Source of the DNA: Candidatus Latescibacterota bacterium | Lineage (GTDB): Bacteria > Latescibacterota > UBA2968 > UBA8231 | Reading direction: 5' to 3' | DNA: 32,774 nucleotides | Assembly: GCA_009691525.1 (NCBI GenBank) | Contig: SICG01000034.1 | Span: 1-32,774, forward strand | Shown: piece by piece, positions 24,071 through 31,883 of the stretch | How positions within the stretch are numbered: the stretch's first letter is position 1 | Layout of the letters: every line of letters begins with the position of its first letter | Position numbers and translations under genes: made by a program | Notes under the pieces: model-generated | Told to the model about the DNA's origin: nothing | The model's input: the letters and a program-made list of their open reading frames with translations, nothing else | The model's database searches: none

Positions 24071-25729
24071 CTGAAGCGCAGGCAGTTTCTCCGCACGCTC
24101 CTGGCCGGCCCCGGCCTGCCCTACCTGAGCCAGTGCCAGCCGGCGGCATCCCGTGCCATCCCCGGTGCCATCGTCAACGCCGGGATCCCCGGCCACTTGT
24201 TGCGCCAGCCCCGCCAGGCGGGGGATTTCCCGCCGGCATCGGGGCCTATCCTAGATGCCCTCATCATCGGGGGCGGTGTTTCCGGCCTGTGCGCGGCTTG
24301 GAGGTTGCGGCGGGCCGGGGTCGAAAATTTACTACTGCTTGAGGTGGGGGACCAGTTAGGGGGCACCGCCCTGGCCGGCACCCTCCAGGGGCGGCCCGTG
24401 GCCTGGGGTGCCCACTACATCAACATCCCGCCTGCCGAGGCCGATTGTGTACATACCCTGCTACAAGATTTGGGGGTGATCACTGGATATGATGCGGCTG
24501 GTCGGCCCCAGGTGGTCCCCGAATACCTGTTGCGGTGGCCCCACGAACGGCTCTTCATCGAGGGGCAGTGGACGGAGGATCTGGACCCCGGTGCCGGGGC
24601 GGGGGCCGGGGAGGTGGAGGTGTTGCGCCAGTTCGAGGACGACATGCTGCGCTGGACCCTATATCAGGGCCGGGATGGCAGGCGGGCTTTTGCCTTGCCC
24701 CTGCGTTATAGCAGCCGGGACTCGGTCCTGCGCGAACTGGACCAGCTCACCATGCTGCAGTACCTGCGGGGCAAAAACTGGAACTCGCCCCGCCTGGACT
24801 GGCTGGTGGATTACGCCTGCCGCGACGACTATGGGACCTCCCTGGCCCAGGTCTCGGCCTGGGCCGGCATCCACTACCACGCCTGCCGCTATTACGACCG
24901 CCGCCTGCATGACCAGTACCCCGCCGACACCCTGACCTGGCCGGAGGGCAATGGTTTTCTGGTGCGGCGGCTGGCCGCCAAACTGGCGTCTGCCCAGTGG
25001 CGTTCCCAGGTTGCGGTGCTGCGGGTTGAACCTAGTGGCGACGAGGTCCGGGCCGGCTGCATTGACACCCGCACGGGAGAATGTTTTTCGCTGCGGGCGA
25101 AGAGCGCGGTTTACGCCGGCAAGTTGCATACCCTGCCCTCGGTGGTGCAGGGACTGCCCGGCCCCCAACTCCAGGCCCTGGGGGCCCTGAGCTACTGTGC
25201 CTGGCTGGTGGCGGCAGTGCAGGTTTCCCGTCTGCCCCAATCCCGGGGCGCCCCACCGGCCTGGGACAATGTGCTCTATGGCAGTTCCTCCCTGGGGTAC
25301 GTCGCCGCCGACCACCAGCAACAGGGGGCGCTGGGGCAGGGGAACAGGGTATTGCTCTACCACCTGCCCCTGGTGCGCCAGGTGGCCCAGGCCCGCCGGC
25401 AACTCCTGGAGCGCGACCACGCCTTCTGGGCCGGGCAGGTGATGGCGGATCTGCGGCAGGCCCATCCCGATATCGAGGAGGTGGTGGAGCGCATCGACCT
25501 GTACCGCTGGGGCCACGCCATGGTCCAACCCCTGCCCGGGGTGATCTGGGGCGAGGGAAGCCGACTCCGCGACCAAGCCTGCGGAGCTCTTTCTCTGGCC
25601 AGCTGTGACACTACCGGGTTGCCCCTCTTCGAGGAAGCTTGTTTTGCCGGCATCCGGGCTGCCGAGCAGTGCCTGGCGCGGCTGGGCAAGGGGGACGAAA
25701 CCCTGTTAAAGGGGCTGGGCGATGGCTGA
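24071..25729 (+). CDS. Tat-exported FAD-dependent oxidoreductase (flavin amine oxidase-like), probable CTG start
   Basis: This 552-residue protein includes a nucleotide-binding motif, DALIIGGGVSGLCAAWRLRR (residues about 58-77; GxGxxG), typical of FAD amine-oxidase-like enzymes. Reading back in frame from the TTG codons at 24197 and 24200 there is no stop until 24053. The extra residues give LKRRQFLRTLLAGPGLPYL, then SQC. That is a twin-arginine signal, with a cysteine at residue 22 in a lipobox-like position (Gln before Cys is atypical). The segment PGAIVNAGIPGHLLR also fits my memory of related FAD proteins. The only start codon at the front is CTG 24071, with a GAGG site eight bases upstream. 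A start at 24197 would lose this signal. Next to a spermidine-synthase-like gene, it may oxidise polyamines in the periplasm (inference). Confidence 0.78.
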   Translation: MKRRQFLRTLLAGPGLPYLSQCQPAASRAIPGAIVNAGIPGHLLRQPRQAGDFPPASGPILDALIIGGGVSGLCAAWRLRRAGVENLLLLEVGDQLGGTALAGTLQGRPVAWGAHYINIPPAEADCVHTLLQDLGVITGYDAAGRPQVVPEYLLRWPHERLFIEGQWTEDLDPGAGAGAGEVEVLRQFEDDMLRWTLYQGRDGRRAFALPLRYSSRDSVLRELDQLTMLQYLRGKNWNSPRLDWLVDYACRDDYGTSLAQVSAWAGIHYHACRYYDRRLHDQYPADTLTWPEGNGFLVRRLAAKLASAQWRSQVAVLRVEPSGDEVRAGCIDTRTGECFSLRAKSAVYAGKLHTLPSVVQGLPGPQLQALGALSYCAWLVAAVQVSRLPQSRGAPPAWDNVLYGSSSLGYVAADHQQQGALGQGNRVLLYHLPLVRQVAQARRQLLERDHAFWAGQVMADLRQAHPDIEEVVERIDLYRWGHAMVQPLPGVIWGEGSRLRDQACGALSLASCDTTGLPLFEEACFAGIRAAEQCLARLGKGDETLLKGLGDG

Positions 25730-27245
25730 GCCCCGCTTCACCCGTCTGGGACTCTTCCTGCTTTTGGTGGCGGTGGGAGCGGTGGCGGTCTGCTCGATCA
25801 TCTACGAGCTGCTGATCGGCAGCATCTCCGCGTATTTCATCGGCGACAGCGTGGAGCAGTTCTCGCTGACCATCGGTTTCTTTCTTTTCGCCATGGGTCT
25901 GGGGTCCTGGCTGTCGCGCTGGATCGAGGAGCAGCTCTTGGCCCGGCTCATCGCCCTGGAACTGTGGCTGGGCCTGGTGGGTGGAGTCAGTGTGGCGGTG
26001 CTCTATCTGGCCTACGCCCAGGGGACACATTACCGCTACTGGATGCTGCTGCTCACCACCATCATCGGTTCGCTCATCGGCCTGGAATTACCTCTGCTGA
26101 CCCGGCTCTTACAGAACTACGGCTCGTTGCGCGCCACCCTGGCCAATGTGCTGTCGCTGGACTACCTGGGGGCACTGATCGCGGCCCTGCTTTTTCCATA
26201 TCTGTTGTTACCGGCCCTGGGCAACCTGCACACGGGGCTGCTCACTGGGCTGATCAACGCCGGGGTGGGGACCTGCCTGTTGTGGCATTGCTGGGACCAG
26301 TTGACGCCCTCCTGGCGACGGGGCCTGGCCTTGCAGGCCTTGCTGGTGCTGGGGTTGCTGCTGGCGCTGCTGGCCGGGGCCAAGGGATTGCTGGAGCGCT
26401 GGGAGAGCGACCTGTACACCGACCGCGTCATCTACAGCCAGCAGACGCGCTACCAGAAGATCGTGCTTACCCGCTGGCGGGAAGACCTGCGCCTCTACCT
26501 CGATGGGCACTTGCAGTTCGCCTCTGGAGACGAGCGGCGGTACCACGAGTCCCTGGTTCATCCGGCCATGACCTTGGCCCGCAGCCATCAGCGGGTGCTG
26601 ATCATCGGTGGGGGCGATGGGTTGACCGCCCGCGAGGTGCTCAAGTATCGCGACGCCGAGGAGGTGGATCTGGTCGATCTGGACCCGGCCATGACCGACC
26701 TGGCCCGCCGCCACCTCGACCTGACCCGCCTCAACGAGAATGCCCTGAACTATCCCCGGGTGCGGGTGCTCAACCAGGACGCCTTTACCTTTTTGCAGGA
26801 GGCCCAGGTCCAGTACGGGGTCATCCTCATCGACCTGACCGACCCGCGCGCCGAGGCAGTGACCAAACTCTATTCGGTGGAAGGGTACCAACTCTGCCGG
26901 CGTCTGCTCAGCCCGGGCGGGGTACTGGTCACCCAGGCCACCAGTCCGTACCACGCCAGGCACGCGTTCTGGTGCATCGGCAAAAGTCTGGAGGAGGCCG
27001 GTTTCCGGGTCTACCCCTACCATGTCCTGGTGCCTTCCTTCGGGGAATGGGGTTTCCAGCTGGGTTCGCTGGAGCCTCTGGTCCCGGACAAAGTACAATT
27101 CTCGGTGCCGCTTCACTTCCTGAGACCGGAGCTGCTGCCCGGCATGTTCCTCTTCGACCCCGACATGGAGAGGGTCCAGGTGGAGGCCAACCGACTTGAC
27201 AGGCCGGTACTGGCGAGGTACTATCGCGATGAGTGGGGAGAATAG
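25722..27245 (+). CDS. Membrane-anchored spermidine synthase-like aminopropyltransferase
   Basis: This 507-residue protein has two halves. Residues 1-230 form about seven membrane segments (for example LGLFLLLVAVGAVAVCSIIYE). Residues 240-500 form a spermidine-synthase-type Rossmann domain, with YHESLVHPAM (substrate tyrosine and histidine region), LIIGGGDGLTAREVLKY at about 292-308 (cofactor loop), VDLVDLDPAM and IDLTDPRAE (catalytic aspartate). Known SpeE transfers an aminopropyl group from decarboxylated SAM to putrescine. Membrane-fused versions are common beside DUF350/DUF4178 genes, and their real substrate is not established. ATG 25722 overlaps the oxidoreductase end by eight bases, so the two are coupled. 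Confidence 0.88.
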   Translation: MAEPRFTRLGLFLLLVAVGAVAVCSIIYELLIGSISAYFIGDSVEQFSLTIGFFLFAMGLGSWLSRWIEEQLLARLIALELWLGLVGGVSVAVLYLAYAQGTHYRYWMLLLTTIIGSLIGLELPLLTRLLQNYGSLRATLANVLSLDYLGALIAALLFPYLLLPALGNLHTGLLTGLINAGVGTCLLWHCWDQLTPSWRRGLALQALLVLGLLLALLAGAKGLLERWESDLYTDRVIYSQQTRYQKIVLTRWREDLRLYLDGHLQFASGDERRYHESLVHPAMTLARSHQRVLIIGGGDGLTAREVLKYRDAEEVDLVDLDPAMTDLARRHLDLTRLNENALNYPRVRVLNQDAFTFLQEAQVQYGVILIDLTDPRAEAVTKLYSVEGYQLCRRLLSPGGVLVTQATSPYHARHAFWCIGKSLEEAGFRVYPYHVLVPSFGEWGFQLGSLEPLVPDKVQFSVPLHFLRPELLPGMFLFDPDMERVQVEANRLDRPVLARYYRDEWGE

Positions 27246-27254
27246 GAGTCTGCG

Positions 27255-27800
27255 ATGTTTAGGAAATGGTTTGGCGGCGGAGAGGGGGGTGAGGAGGAGA
27301 CCCCTCGCACCGGCTACACTCTCGACACCATGCAGGTGGGTTGCCTGGTCGACTACGACCTGAAGACCTGGGAGGTGGTGGGGTACCATACCTGCAACTA
27401 CGAGGGATTCGAGACCCAGGAATGGGAGCTGCGCTGTGGGGACGAACGGCGTTTTCTAGAAAAGGACGAAGACCAATTGGTGTTCACGGCCAAGATCGGG
27501 GTGCGGCAGATCCAGGAGAATGTGGCAGACGCCATTTCCCAAGACGGCGATCCGCCCCAGCAACTCCATTTCCAGGATCGGGCCTACGCGGCAGTCGAGT
27601 CCAGCGCCGGCGAGATGCGGGAGGGCGGCAAAGGCCTGGGACACGACTTTGTCAGCTGGAGCTACGAATCCGCAGACGGGAAGCGGGTGCTCTTCATCTC
27701 CCAGTGGGGCGAGCGCGACTTCCGCGCCTATGAGGGAGAGTACGTAGAGGAATACCAGTTCACCGATATCCTGCCCAGCCCCAAGGAGGGTCAGCATTGA
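27255..27800 (+). CDS. DUF4178-family protein
   Basis: This 181-residue soluble protein has no signal peptide. A beta-rich pattern (MQVGCLVDYDLKTWEVVGYH, ETQEWELRC, RRFLEKDEDQLVFTAKIG) and a later YESADGKRVLFISQWGE strand match DUF4178. Members of this family sit beside membrane aminopropyltransferases, DUF350 and PspA genes. No catalytic residues stand out, and no function is known to me. It begins ten bases after the synthase gene, with GGAGTC upstream. Its TGA overlaps the TTG start of the lipoprotein gene, implying translational coupling. Confidence 0.75.
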   Translation: MFRKWFGGGEGGEEETPRTGYTLDTMQVGCLVDYDLKTWEVVGYHTCNYEGFETQEWELRCGDERRFLEKDEDQLVFTAKIGVRQIQENVADAISQDGDPPQQLHFQDRAYAAVESSAGEMREGGKGLGHDFVSWSYESADGKRVLFISQWGERDFRAYEGEYVEEYQFTDILPSPKEGQH

Positions 27801-28501
27801 TCGCCCTGATGTGGTGCTGCCTGATGCTGGCCGGCTGCGGTGGAGATGATGGCCCAGTGGAGAAATTGGTCCAGGATCTGAACCGCTACCCGGAGTTCTC
27901 GCTGATCCTGGAGGACCTGCGCGAAGAGGAGGGTTTTTTCCCCGACTACTTCCTGCGCTTCAAAATCCTCACCGCCTCCGGACAGAAGGTGGCCGGGCAG
28001 GACACCCTGGTCTACGAGGAGAAACTCAGCGAGGAGCTCGAGGTCAGCGAGGAGGTCTACGCCCAGTACGAGAATTACCTGGGCATGGTGGTGGCCTCCA
28101 AAACCCAGGATGGCCGGCAGACCGGGTCGGGCCAGGCCCACCCACCCGGGTATCAATACGTGGACAACCCGCGCTACGGGTCCTGGGACAGCGGCGGTTT
28201 CTGGCAGTTCTATGGCCCGTATATGATGATGTCCCAGATGATGGGCGGCTGGCGGGTCAACCGCGGCGACTACGGCGATTACCGCCGCACCCACGAGAGC
28301 GGCCAGCCCTATGCCGGCCCCAACAGCGGGGGACGCACGCCCTTTGGCACCGGGGGCACCACGGTCGAGCGCACCCGGCCGGAGTTTTTCAAACGCTATC
28401 AACAGCGCTTGGGAGGAACTGGTTTCCGCGAGCGGGCCCAGAGTCGTGTGGGCCGGGGCGGTTCCAGCTGGGGCAGTGGTTCAGTGCGCTCAGGCAAATG
28501 A
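27797..28501 (+). CDS. Lipoprotein of the PspA/DUF350 operon
   Basis: This 234-residue protein starts at TTG 27797, with AAGGAGGG six bases upstream. The hydrophobic start MIALMWCCLM is followed by a lipobox LAGC, so the mature protein begins at Cys14. After an acidic domain (about 15-110, rich in Glu) comes a low-complexity Gly/Tyr/Met region (GPYMMMSQMMGG near 140) and a basic Gly/Arg/Ser tail (SRVGRGGSSWGSGSVRSGK). Such tails resemble those of YjfM/DUF1190 and DUF4247-type lipoproteins that accompany DUF350 genes, though I cannot assign it to either. It is likely anchored in the outer or inner membrane facing the periplasm. Confidence 0.68.
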   Translation: MIALMWCCLMLAGCGGDDGPVEKLVQDLNRYPEFSLILEDLREEEGFFPDYFLRFKILTASGQKVAGQDTLVYEEKLSEELEVSEEVYAQYENYLGMVVASKTQDGRQTGSGQAHPPGYQYVDNPRYGSWDSGGFWQFYGPYMMMSQMMGGWRVNRGDYGDYRRTHESGQPYAGPNSGGRTPFGTGGTTVERTRPEFFKRYQQRLGGTGFRERAQSRVGRGGSSWGSGSVRSGK

Positions 28502-28516
28502 AAGGGAGGTTTTGTG

Positions 28517-29362
28517 ATGAATGAGCACCTGCTGCCCATGTTCAAGTCCGCTGTGTATATCCTGGAAGCCTTTGCCCTGTTGTGGCTGGCCAAGCTGGCG
28601 TACACCGGCTTGCATCGGCGGGTAGATCTGAATACCGAGCTTTTTGGCCGCAACAACACTGCCCTGGCCGTGGCCCTGGCCGGATATCTGTTAGGGGTGG
28701 TTTTTGCGCTCGGTGGGGCCCTGTCGGGGCCTTCGGCCGGCTGGCAGGCGGATCTGGTGGGCATCGCCCTGTCCGGCCTCAAGGCCATCGCCCTGATGCT
28801 GGTGGCCAGTTTCCTGTGCGAAAGGGCGCTCCTGCCCCATTTCGACAACACCAAGGAGATCGTGCAGGACCAAAACCTGGGCGCGGCTTTTGTCGAGGCC
28901 GGTCTGCATCTGGCCAATGGGCTGATCATCCTTTCCATCCTCCAGGGGCAGGGTCCCTGGTGGAGCGGGCTGGCCTTCTGGGTGCTGGCCCAGGGGGTGC
29001 TGCTCTTGGCCGGACTGCTCTACGAATGGATCACCCCTCACCACGTCCACCGCGAACTGGAGCGCGACAACGCGGCCGTGGGGCTGGCCTTTGGTGGCGG
29101 CTTGGTGGGTATGGGCAATATCCTCAGCCTGGCCGCCGGGGGGGACTTTGTCGGCTGGCAGGAGAGCTTGACATTCTTTGCCGAGGATGCGCTTTTCGGC
29201 CTGGTGATGCTTTTCCTGATCAAGAGGTTGTCCGATATGGTGCTGGCCAGCGGGGTGAAACTGGGCGCCGAGCAGGTGGAAGCGGCGCCCAACATTGGCG
29301 CTGGCCTGTTAGAGGCCGTTGGATATGTCGGGGGCTCGATGCTGATCGTCTGGGTGTTCTGA
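28517..29362 (+). CDS. DUF350 tandem-repeat membrane protein
   Basis: This 281-residue protein has about eight membrane segments made of two DUF350 repeats. Each repeat has a charged motif preceding a helix that starts with Asn-(Asn/Ala): LNTELFGRNNTALAVALAG in the first half and HRELERDNAAVGLAFGGGL in the second. DUF350 (YjfL) is an inner-membrane family of unknown biochemical role, often encoded with PspA and polyamine-type enzymes. ATG 28517 is chosen over GTG 28514 because AAAGGGAGG lies seven bases upstream. It is the last gene of the operon; a convergent gene ends ten bases away, with no obvious terminator between them. Confidence 0.82.
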   Translation: MNEHLLPMFKSAVYILEAFALLWLAKLAYTGLHRRVDLNTELFGRNNTALAVALAGYLLGVVFALGGALSGPSAGWQADLVGIALSGLKAIALMLVASFLCERALLPHFDNTKEIVQDQNLGAAFVEAGLHLANGLIILSILQGQGPWWSGLAFWVLAQGVLLLAGLLYEWITPHHVHRELERDNAAVGLAFGGGLVGMGNILSLAAGGDFVGWQESLTFFAEDALFGLVMLFLIKRLSDMVLASGVKLGAEQVEAAPNIGAGLLEAVGYVGGSMLIVWVF

Positions 29363-29371
29363 GCAGTAAAC

Positions 29372-30364
29372 CTAGGCCCTGTCCTTGTGCCGCCGCCACT
29401 GGAGCCAGAGAGCCGGCCCGCCAACCACCAGGTAGAACAAGGTGGCCAGGGCGTGGGTGACCGTGGCGCAGGCCAGGGCAGGTGCCTCGGGGATGCCGTA
29501 TAGCTGGTGCAGGCCCTGGCTGAATAAAAAGTGGTAGGGGCCGGCGCTGGCTGCGGTGGGGATGATCACCCCGACCGAAGAGAGGGTCATGATGACCACC
29601 GATGCGCCAAGTCCCAGCCCGGTGGTTTCGGCAAAACAGCTGAAGGACGCGTAGATGATCAGCGCATAGCCCAGATTTAGCAGGGAGGAAGAGAGGACGA
29701 TCTCGGCGTATACGGCTGGGCTGTGCAGGGCTTCCAGGCCGTGCGTGAAGGTCTCCAGCAGGCCGCACACCTTAGCCGCCAGAGGCCGCGAGATCCGGCT
29801 GAGGATGCCCTCCACCAGCACTAGGGCGCGTTCGCGGTACAGGGAGGTCAGCACCAGGGCGGCCAGCAAGAAGATGCAGCCCACCAAGGCCAGCAGGCTG
29901 AGCGGCGCCAGCAGCGGGAAGGCATCGTCGAGGCGCCCGCGCAGCAGGAGCAGTGAGATCCCGACAAAAATGATCAGCCAGACCAAATCGAGGATGCGCT
30001 CGACCACCACGGTGGCCACCACCGAGGTGACGGGCAGCCCGCGAGTCCAGTTGAGGCTCAGGGCCCGCAGGGCTTCCCCGGAGCGGGGGATGGCGATATT
30101 CGCCGCATAACAGATGACCAGCGCCAGGCTGGCATCCCAGTTGGACACCCCAGGGGCAAAAGGCCGCATGAGCAACTGCCAGCGCCAGGCTCGCAGCTGC
30201 ACGGTCACACAGGTGATTACCAACAAGACGACCACCCAGGGCAGCGAGATCTGGCGCACTGCCCCCCACAGCGCCCCGGGGTCGGTACCCTTGAAGGCCC
30301 AGTACAGAAACAGGGCCATCAGCCCGAGGCTGACCAGAAACTGGAGGGCGCGTTTGAGGATCAA
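29372..30364 (-). CDS. UPF0104/LPG-synthase-type membrane protein
   Basis: This 330-residue protein with about eight membrane segments belongs to the lysylphosphatidylglycerol synthase transmembrane-region family (UPF0104). Recognisable parts are LRAWRWQLLMRPF after the second helix, YAANIAIPRSGEALRA (family motif near residues 90-105), VVATVVVERILDLVWLI, and IIPTAASAGPYHFLFSQGL near 265-285. There is no C-terminal aminoacyl-transferase domain, so it is a flippase-like or hopanoid/glycolipid-related relative rather than MprF. The start is TTG 30364; no ribosome site is obvious. It lies 36 bases after the hisI-like gene and is probably the last gene of the cysC unit. Confidence 0.83.
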   Translation of the reverse strand: MILKRALQFLVSLGLMALFLYWAFKGTDPGALWGAVRQISLPWVVVLLVITCVTVQLRAWRWQLLMRPFAPGVSNWDASLALVICYAANIAIPRSGEALRALSLNWTRGLPVTSVVATVVVERILDLVWLIIFVGISLLLLRGRLDDAFPLLAPLSLLALVGCIFLLAALVLTSLYRERALVLVEGILSRISRPLAAKVCGLLETFTHGLEALHSPAVYAEIVLSSSLLNLGYALIIYASFSCFAETTGLGLGASVVIMTLSSVGVIIPTAASAGPYHFLFSQGLHQLYGIPEAPALACATVTHALATLFYLVVGGPALWLQWRRHKDRA

Positions 30365-30400
30365 GAGGGCGCCCAGGCGGTGGCCGCAGGGAGGAGGCGC

Positions 30401-30790
30401 TCAGGGTTTATGGTACACCGCCTCCGGATCGAAGACCCGCTGCTCGTGTTCCACCCACTGATGCTGGTCCCCATCCCAGTGGCGGTAGTAACACGAGAAG
30501 TATCCCGCATGGCAGGCCCCCACCTCCTGCTCCACGCGCACTTCCAGGGAGTTCTCCTCGCAGTTGATCCGGATTTCCCGCACCCGCTGCACATGGCCTG
30601 AGGTCTCGCCTTTGAGCACCACCTGCTGCCGGGACCGGCGGTATAGGTACACCACCTTTTCGGCAGCGGTTTTCTCCAGGGCCTCCCGATTCATATAACA
30701 CAACACCAGCAGGCGGTTGCTGGCGTGGTCGGTGATGGCCACCGGCACGATGCCTTTGTCGTCGAAGCGGAGCTGATCGGCGATGGACAT
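30401..30790 (-). CDS. hisI: HisI-like phosphoribosyl-AMP cyclohydrolase, altered metal site
   Basis: This 129-residue protein has LVLCYMNREALEKT, YRRSRQQVVLKGETSGHVQ and VGACHAGYFSC (Cys93 and Cys100), as in HisI, which opens the purine ring of phosphoribosyl-AMP in histidine synthesis. The magnesium-binding DCDxD motif of usual HisI is here NCEEN (residues 76-80), so two of the three aspartates are asparagine and one is glutamate. Either the enzyme tolerates this or it is a paralogue with another substrate. No other his gene is nearby. ATG 30790 lies one base after the cysC stop, so the two are coupled. Confidence 0.82.
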   Translation of the reverse strand: MSIADQLRFDDKGIVPVAITDHASNRLLVLCYMNREALEKTAAEKVVYLYRRSRQQVVLKGETSGHVQRVREIRINCEENSLEVRVEQEVGACHAGYFSCYYRHWDGDQHQWVEHEQRVFDPEAVYHKP

Positions 30791-30791
30791 C

Positions 30792-31412
30792 TCAGGCCTT
30801 GGCAGGGGAGATCTTGCCCCGGGCCTCCAAAAGGGAGATGATCTGCAGGGCGGCTTCCTGCGGAGTGCAGGTGCCCGTTTTGAGCACCAACTCGGCCTGA
30901 AGGGGCGCTTCGTAGGGATCGGAGACGCCGGTGAAGTTGGGGATCTGGCCGGCGCGGGCCTTCTTGTACAGCCCCTTGGGGTCGCGTTCTTCGCAGAGTT
31001 CAACCGGGGTATCCACAAAGACCTCGATGAAATCCCCGGGAGCCATCAGGGCGCGCACGGCGTCGCGGTCGGCCCGGTACGGGCTGACGAAACTGGTCAG
31101 CGTGACCAGGCCGGCGTCAGCGAAGAGTTTGCCCACCTCGCCGATGCGGCGGATGTTCTCGGTCCGGTCTTCAGCCGAAAAGCCGAGATTCTTGTTCAGG
31201 CCGTGGCGGATGTTGTCACCATCCAGCACATAGGCCAGTCGGCCCTGGGCCATCAGGGCGTGTTCGGCGGTAAAGGCGATGGTGCTCTTGCCCGAGCTGG
31301 GCAGGCCAGTGAGCCACACCAGGACGCCCTGCTGCGTGAGGAGGTCCTGCCGCTGCTCGCGGGTGACATGACCTTCGTGCCAGACGATGTTGGTGGCCTT
31401 GATCTGTGCCAA
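30792..31412 (-). CDS. cysC: Adenylylsulfate kinase (CysC)
   Basis: This 206-residue APS kinase phosphorylates adenylyl sulfate to PAPS for sulfation or sulfate assimilation. Seen: Walker A GLPSSGKST (36-44), the substrate motif LDGDNIRHGLNKNLGFS, a SFVSPYRADRDAVRAL segment (phosphate-transfer loop), and VFVDTPVELCEERDPKGLY. The start is taken as TTG 31412, because AAAGGAG lies eight bases upstream and the protein then has the usual length. An upstream ATG at 31484 would add 24 unusual residues. No ATP sulfurylase or reductase gene is in the window. Confidence 0.92.
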   Translation of the reverse strand: MAQIKATNIVWHEGHVTREQRQDLLTQQGVLVWLTGLPSSGKSTIAFTAEHALMAQGRLAYVLDGDNIRHGLNKNLGFSAEDRTENIRRIGEVGKLFADAGLVTLTSFVSPYRADRDAVRALMAPGDFIEVFVDTPVELCEERDPKGLYKKARAGQIPNFTGVSDPYEAPLQAELVLKTGTCTPQEAALQIISLLEARGKISPAKA

Positions 31413-31502
31413 AGGGGAAACTCCTTTGCGAAATGGGTATGGATGGATTACTGTTAGATCCAAACGGGCCTGAGAGCAGGCCAAAACCCGGTAGAAATAA
31501 CG

Positions 31503-31530
31503 AATTTAGGGGCTGTGGATGATTCGTCAA
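31503..31530 (-). promoter_or_regulatory. Promoter of the cysC-hisI unit
   Basis: On the minus strand, TTGACG (31530-31525) and TAAATT (31508-31503) with a 16-base spacer. The leader of about 85 bases before TTG 31412 carries a perfect six-base hairpin, GGCCTG-AGAG-CAGGCC as read on the plus strand (31467-31482), of unknown effect. It does not end in a T-run. Confidence 0.6.
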
Positions 31531-31574
31531 GGATGGAGTGTTGCCTGGGGTGCTCCGCACAGAGGAGCGAGACG

Positions 31575-31874
31575 ATGAATACAAGAGCTGGCAAAGCCCG
31601 GTGGGTGTTGTGGAGCGGTGTCCTGGGTCTGGTTATCTTCTCGCCCATGCCGGCCAAGGCCGGTCGTGCCGAAACCCTGACCAAACTGGCTGAAGCTGCC
31701 AACGAGCGCCGCGCAGCATTGGCCATCACCAAGGCCCTGCCGGCCGCGCGGCGGGTAGTGGGTGGGCAAAGGCAGGCGGCCTTGCTGGAGAAATTACAGG
31801 CCGCGGCCCACCAGCGGCGTCTGGATCTGGGCAACAAACCGGCGAACCGGCCCCGCTCTGGCCAGGAGCGCTGA
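31575..31874 (+). CDS. Secreted protein N-terminal part, cut by an in-frame TGA
   Basis: This 99-residue frame has a signal peptide (MNTRAGKARWVLWSGVLGLV, then IFSPMPAKA before GRAE). An Arg/Ala-rich helical region follows, with a repeated pattern (LTKLAEAANERRAAL and LLEKLQAAAHQRRLDL). ATG 31575 has GGAG seven bases upstream. It stops at TGA 31872-31874. The very next codons in the same frame read LEKLHRYSRQPP and lead into the PPC-repeat domains, so this looks like the start of one larger secreted protein. No family recognised for this part. Confidence 0.6.
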   Translation: MNTRAGKARWVLWSGVLGLVIFSPMPAKAGRAETLTKLAEAANERRAALAITKALPAARRVVGGQRQAALLEKLQAAAHQRRLDLGNKPANRPRSGQER

Positions 31875-31883
31875 CTGGAGAAG

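Noticed and set aside
24197-25729. TTG 24197 as the true start of the FAD enzyme
   Set aside because: It would discard an in-frame Tat-like signal and the family-typical N-terminal segment, and it lacks a ribosome site.
31872-31874. Selenocysteine at the in-frame TGA of the PPC gene
   Set aside because: No selenoprotein family resemblance, no redox context and no clear bacterial SECIS hairpin directly downstream.
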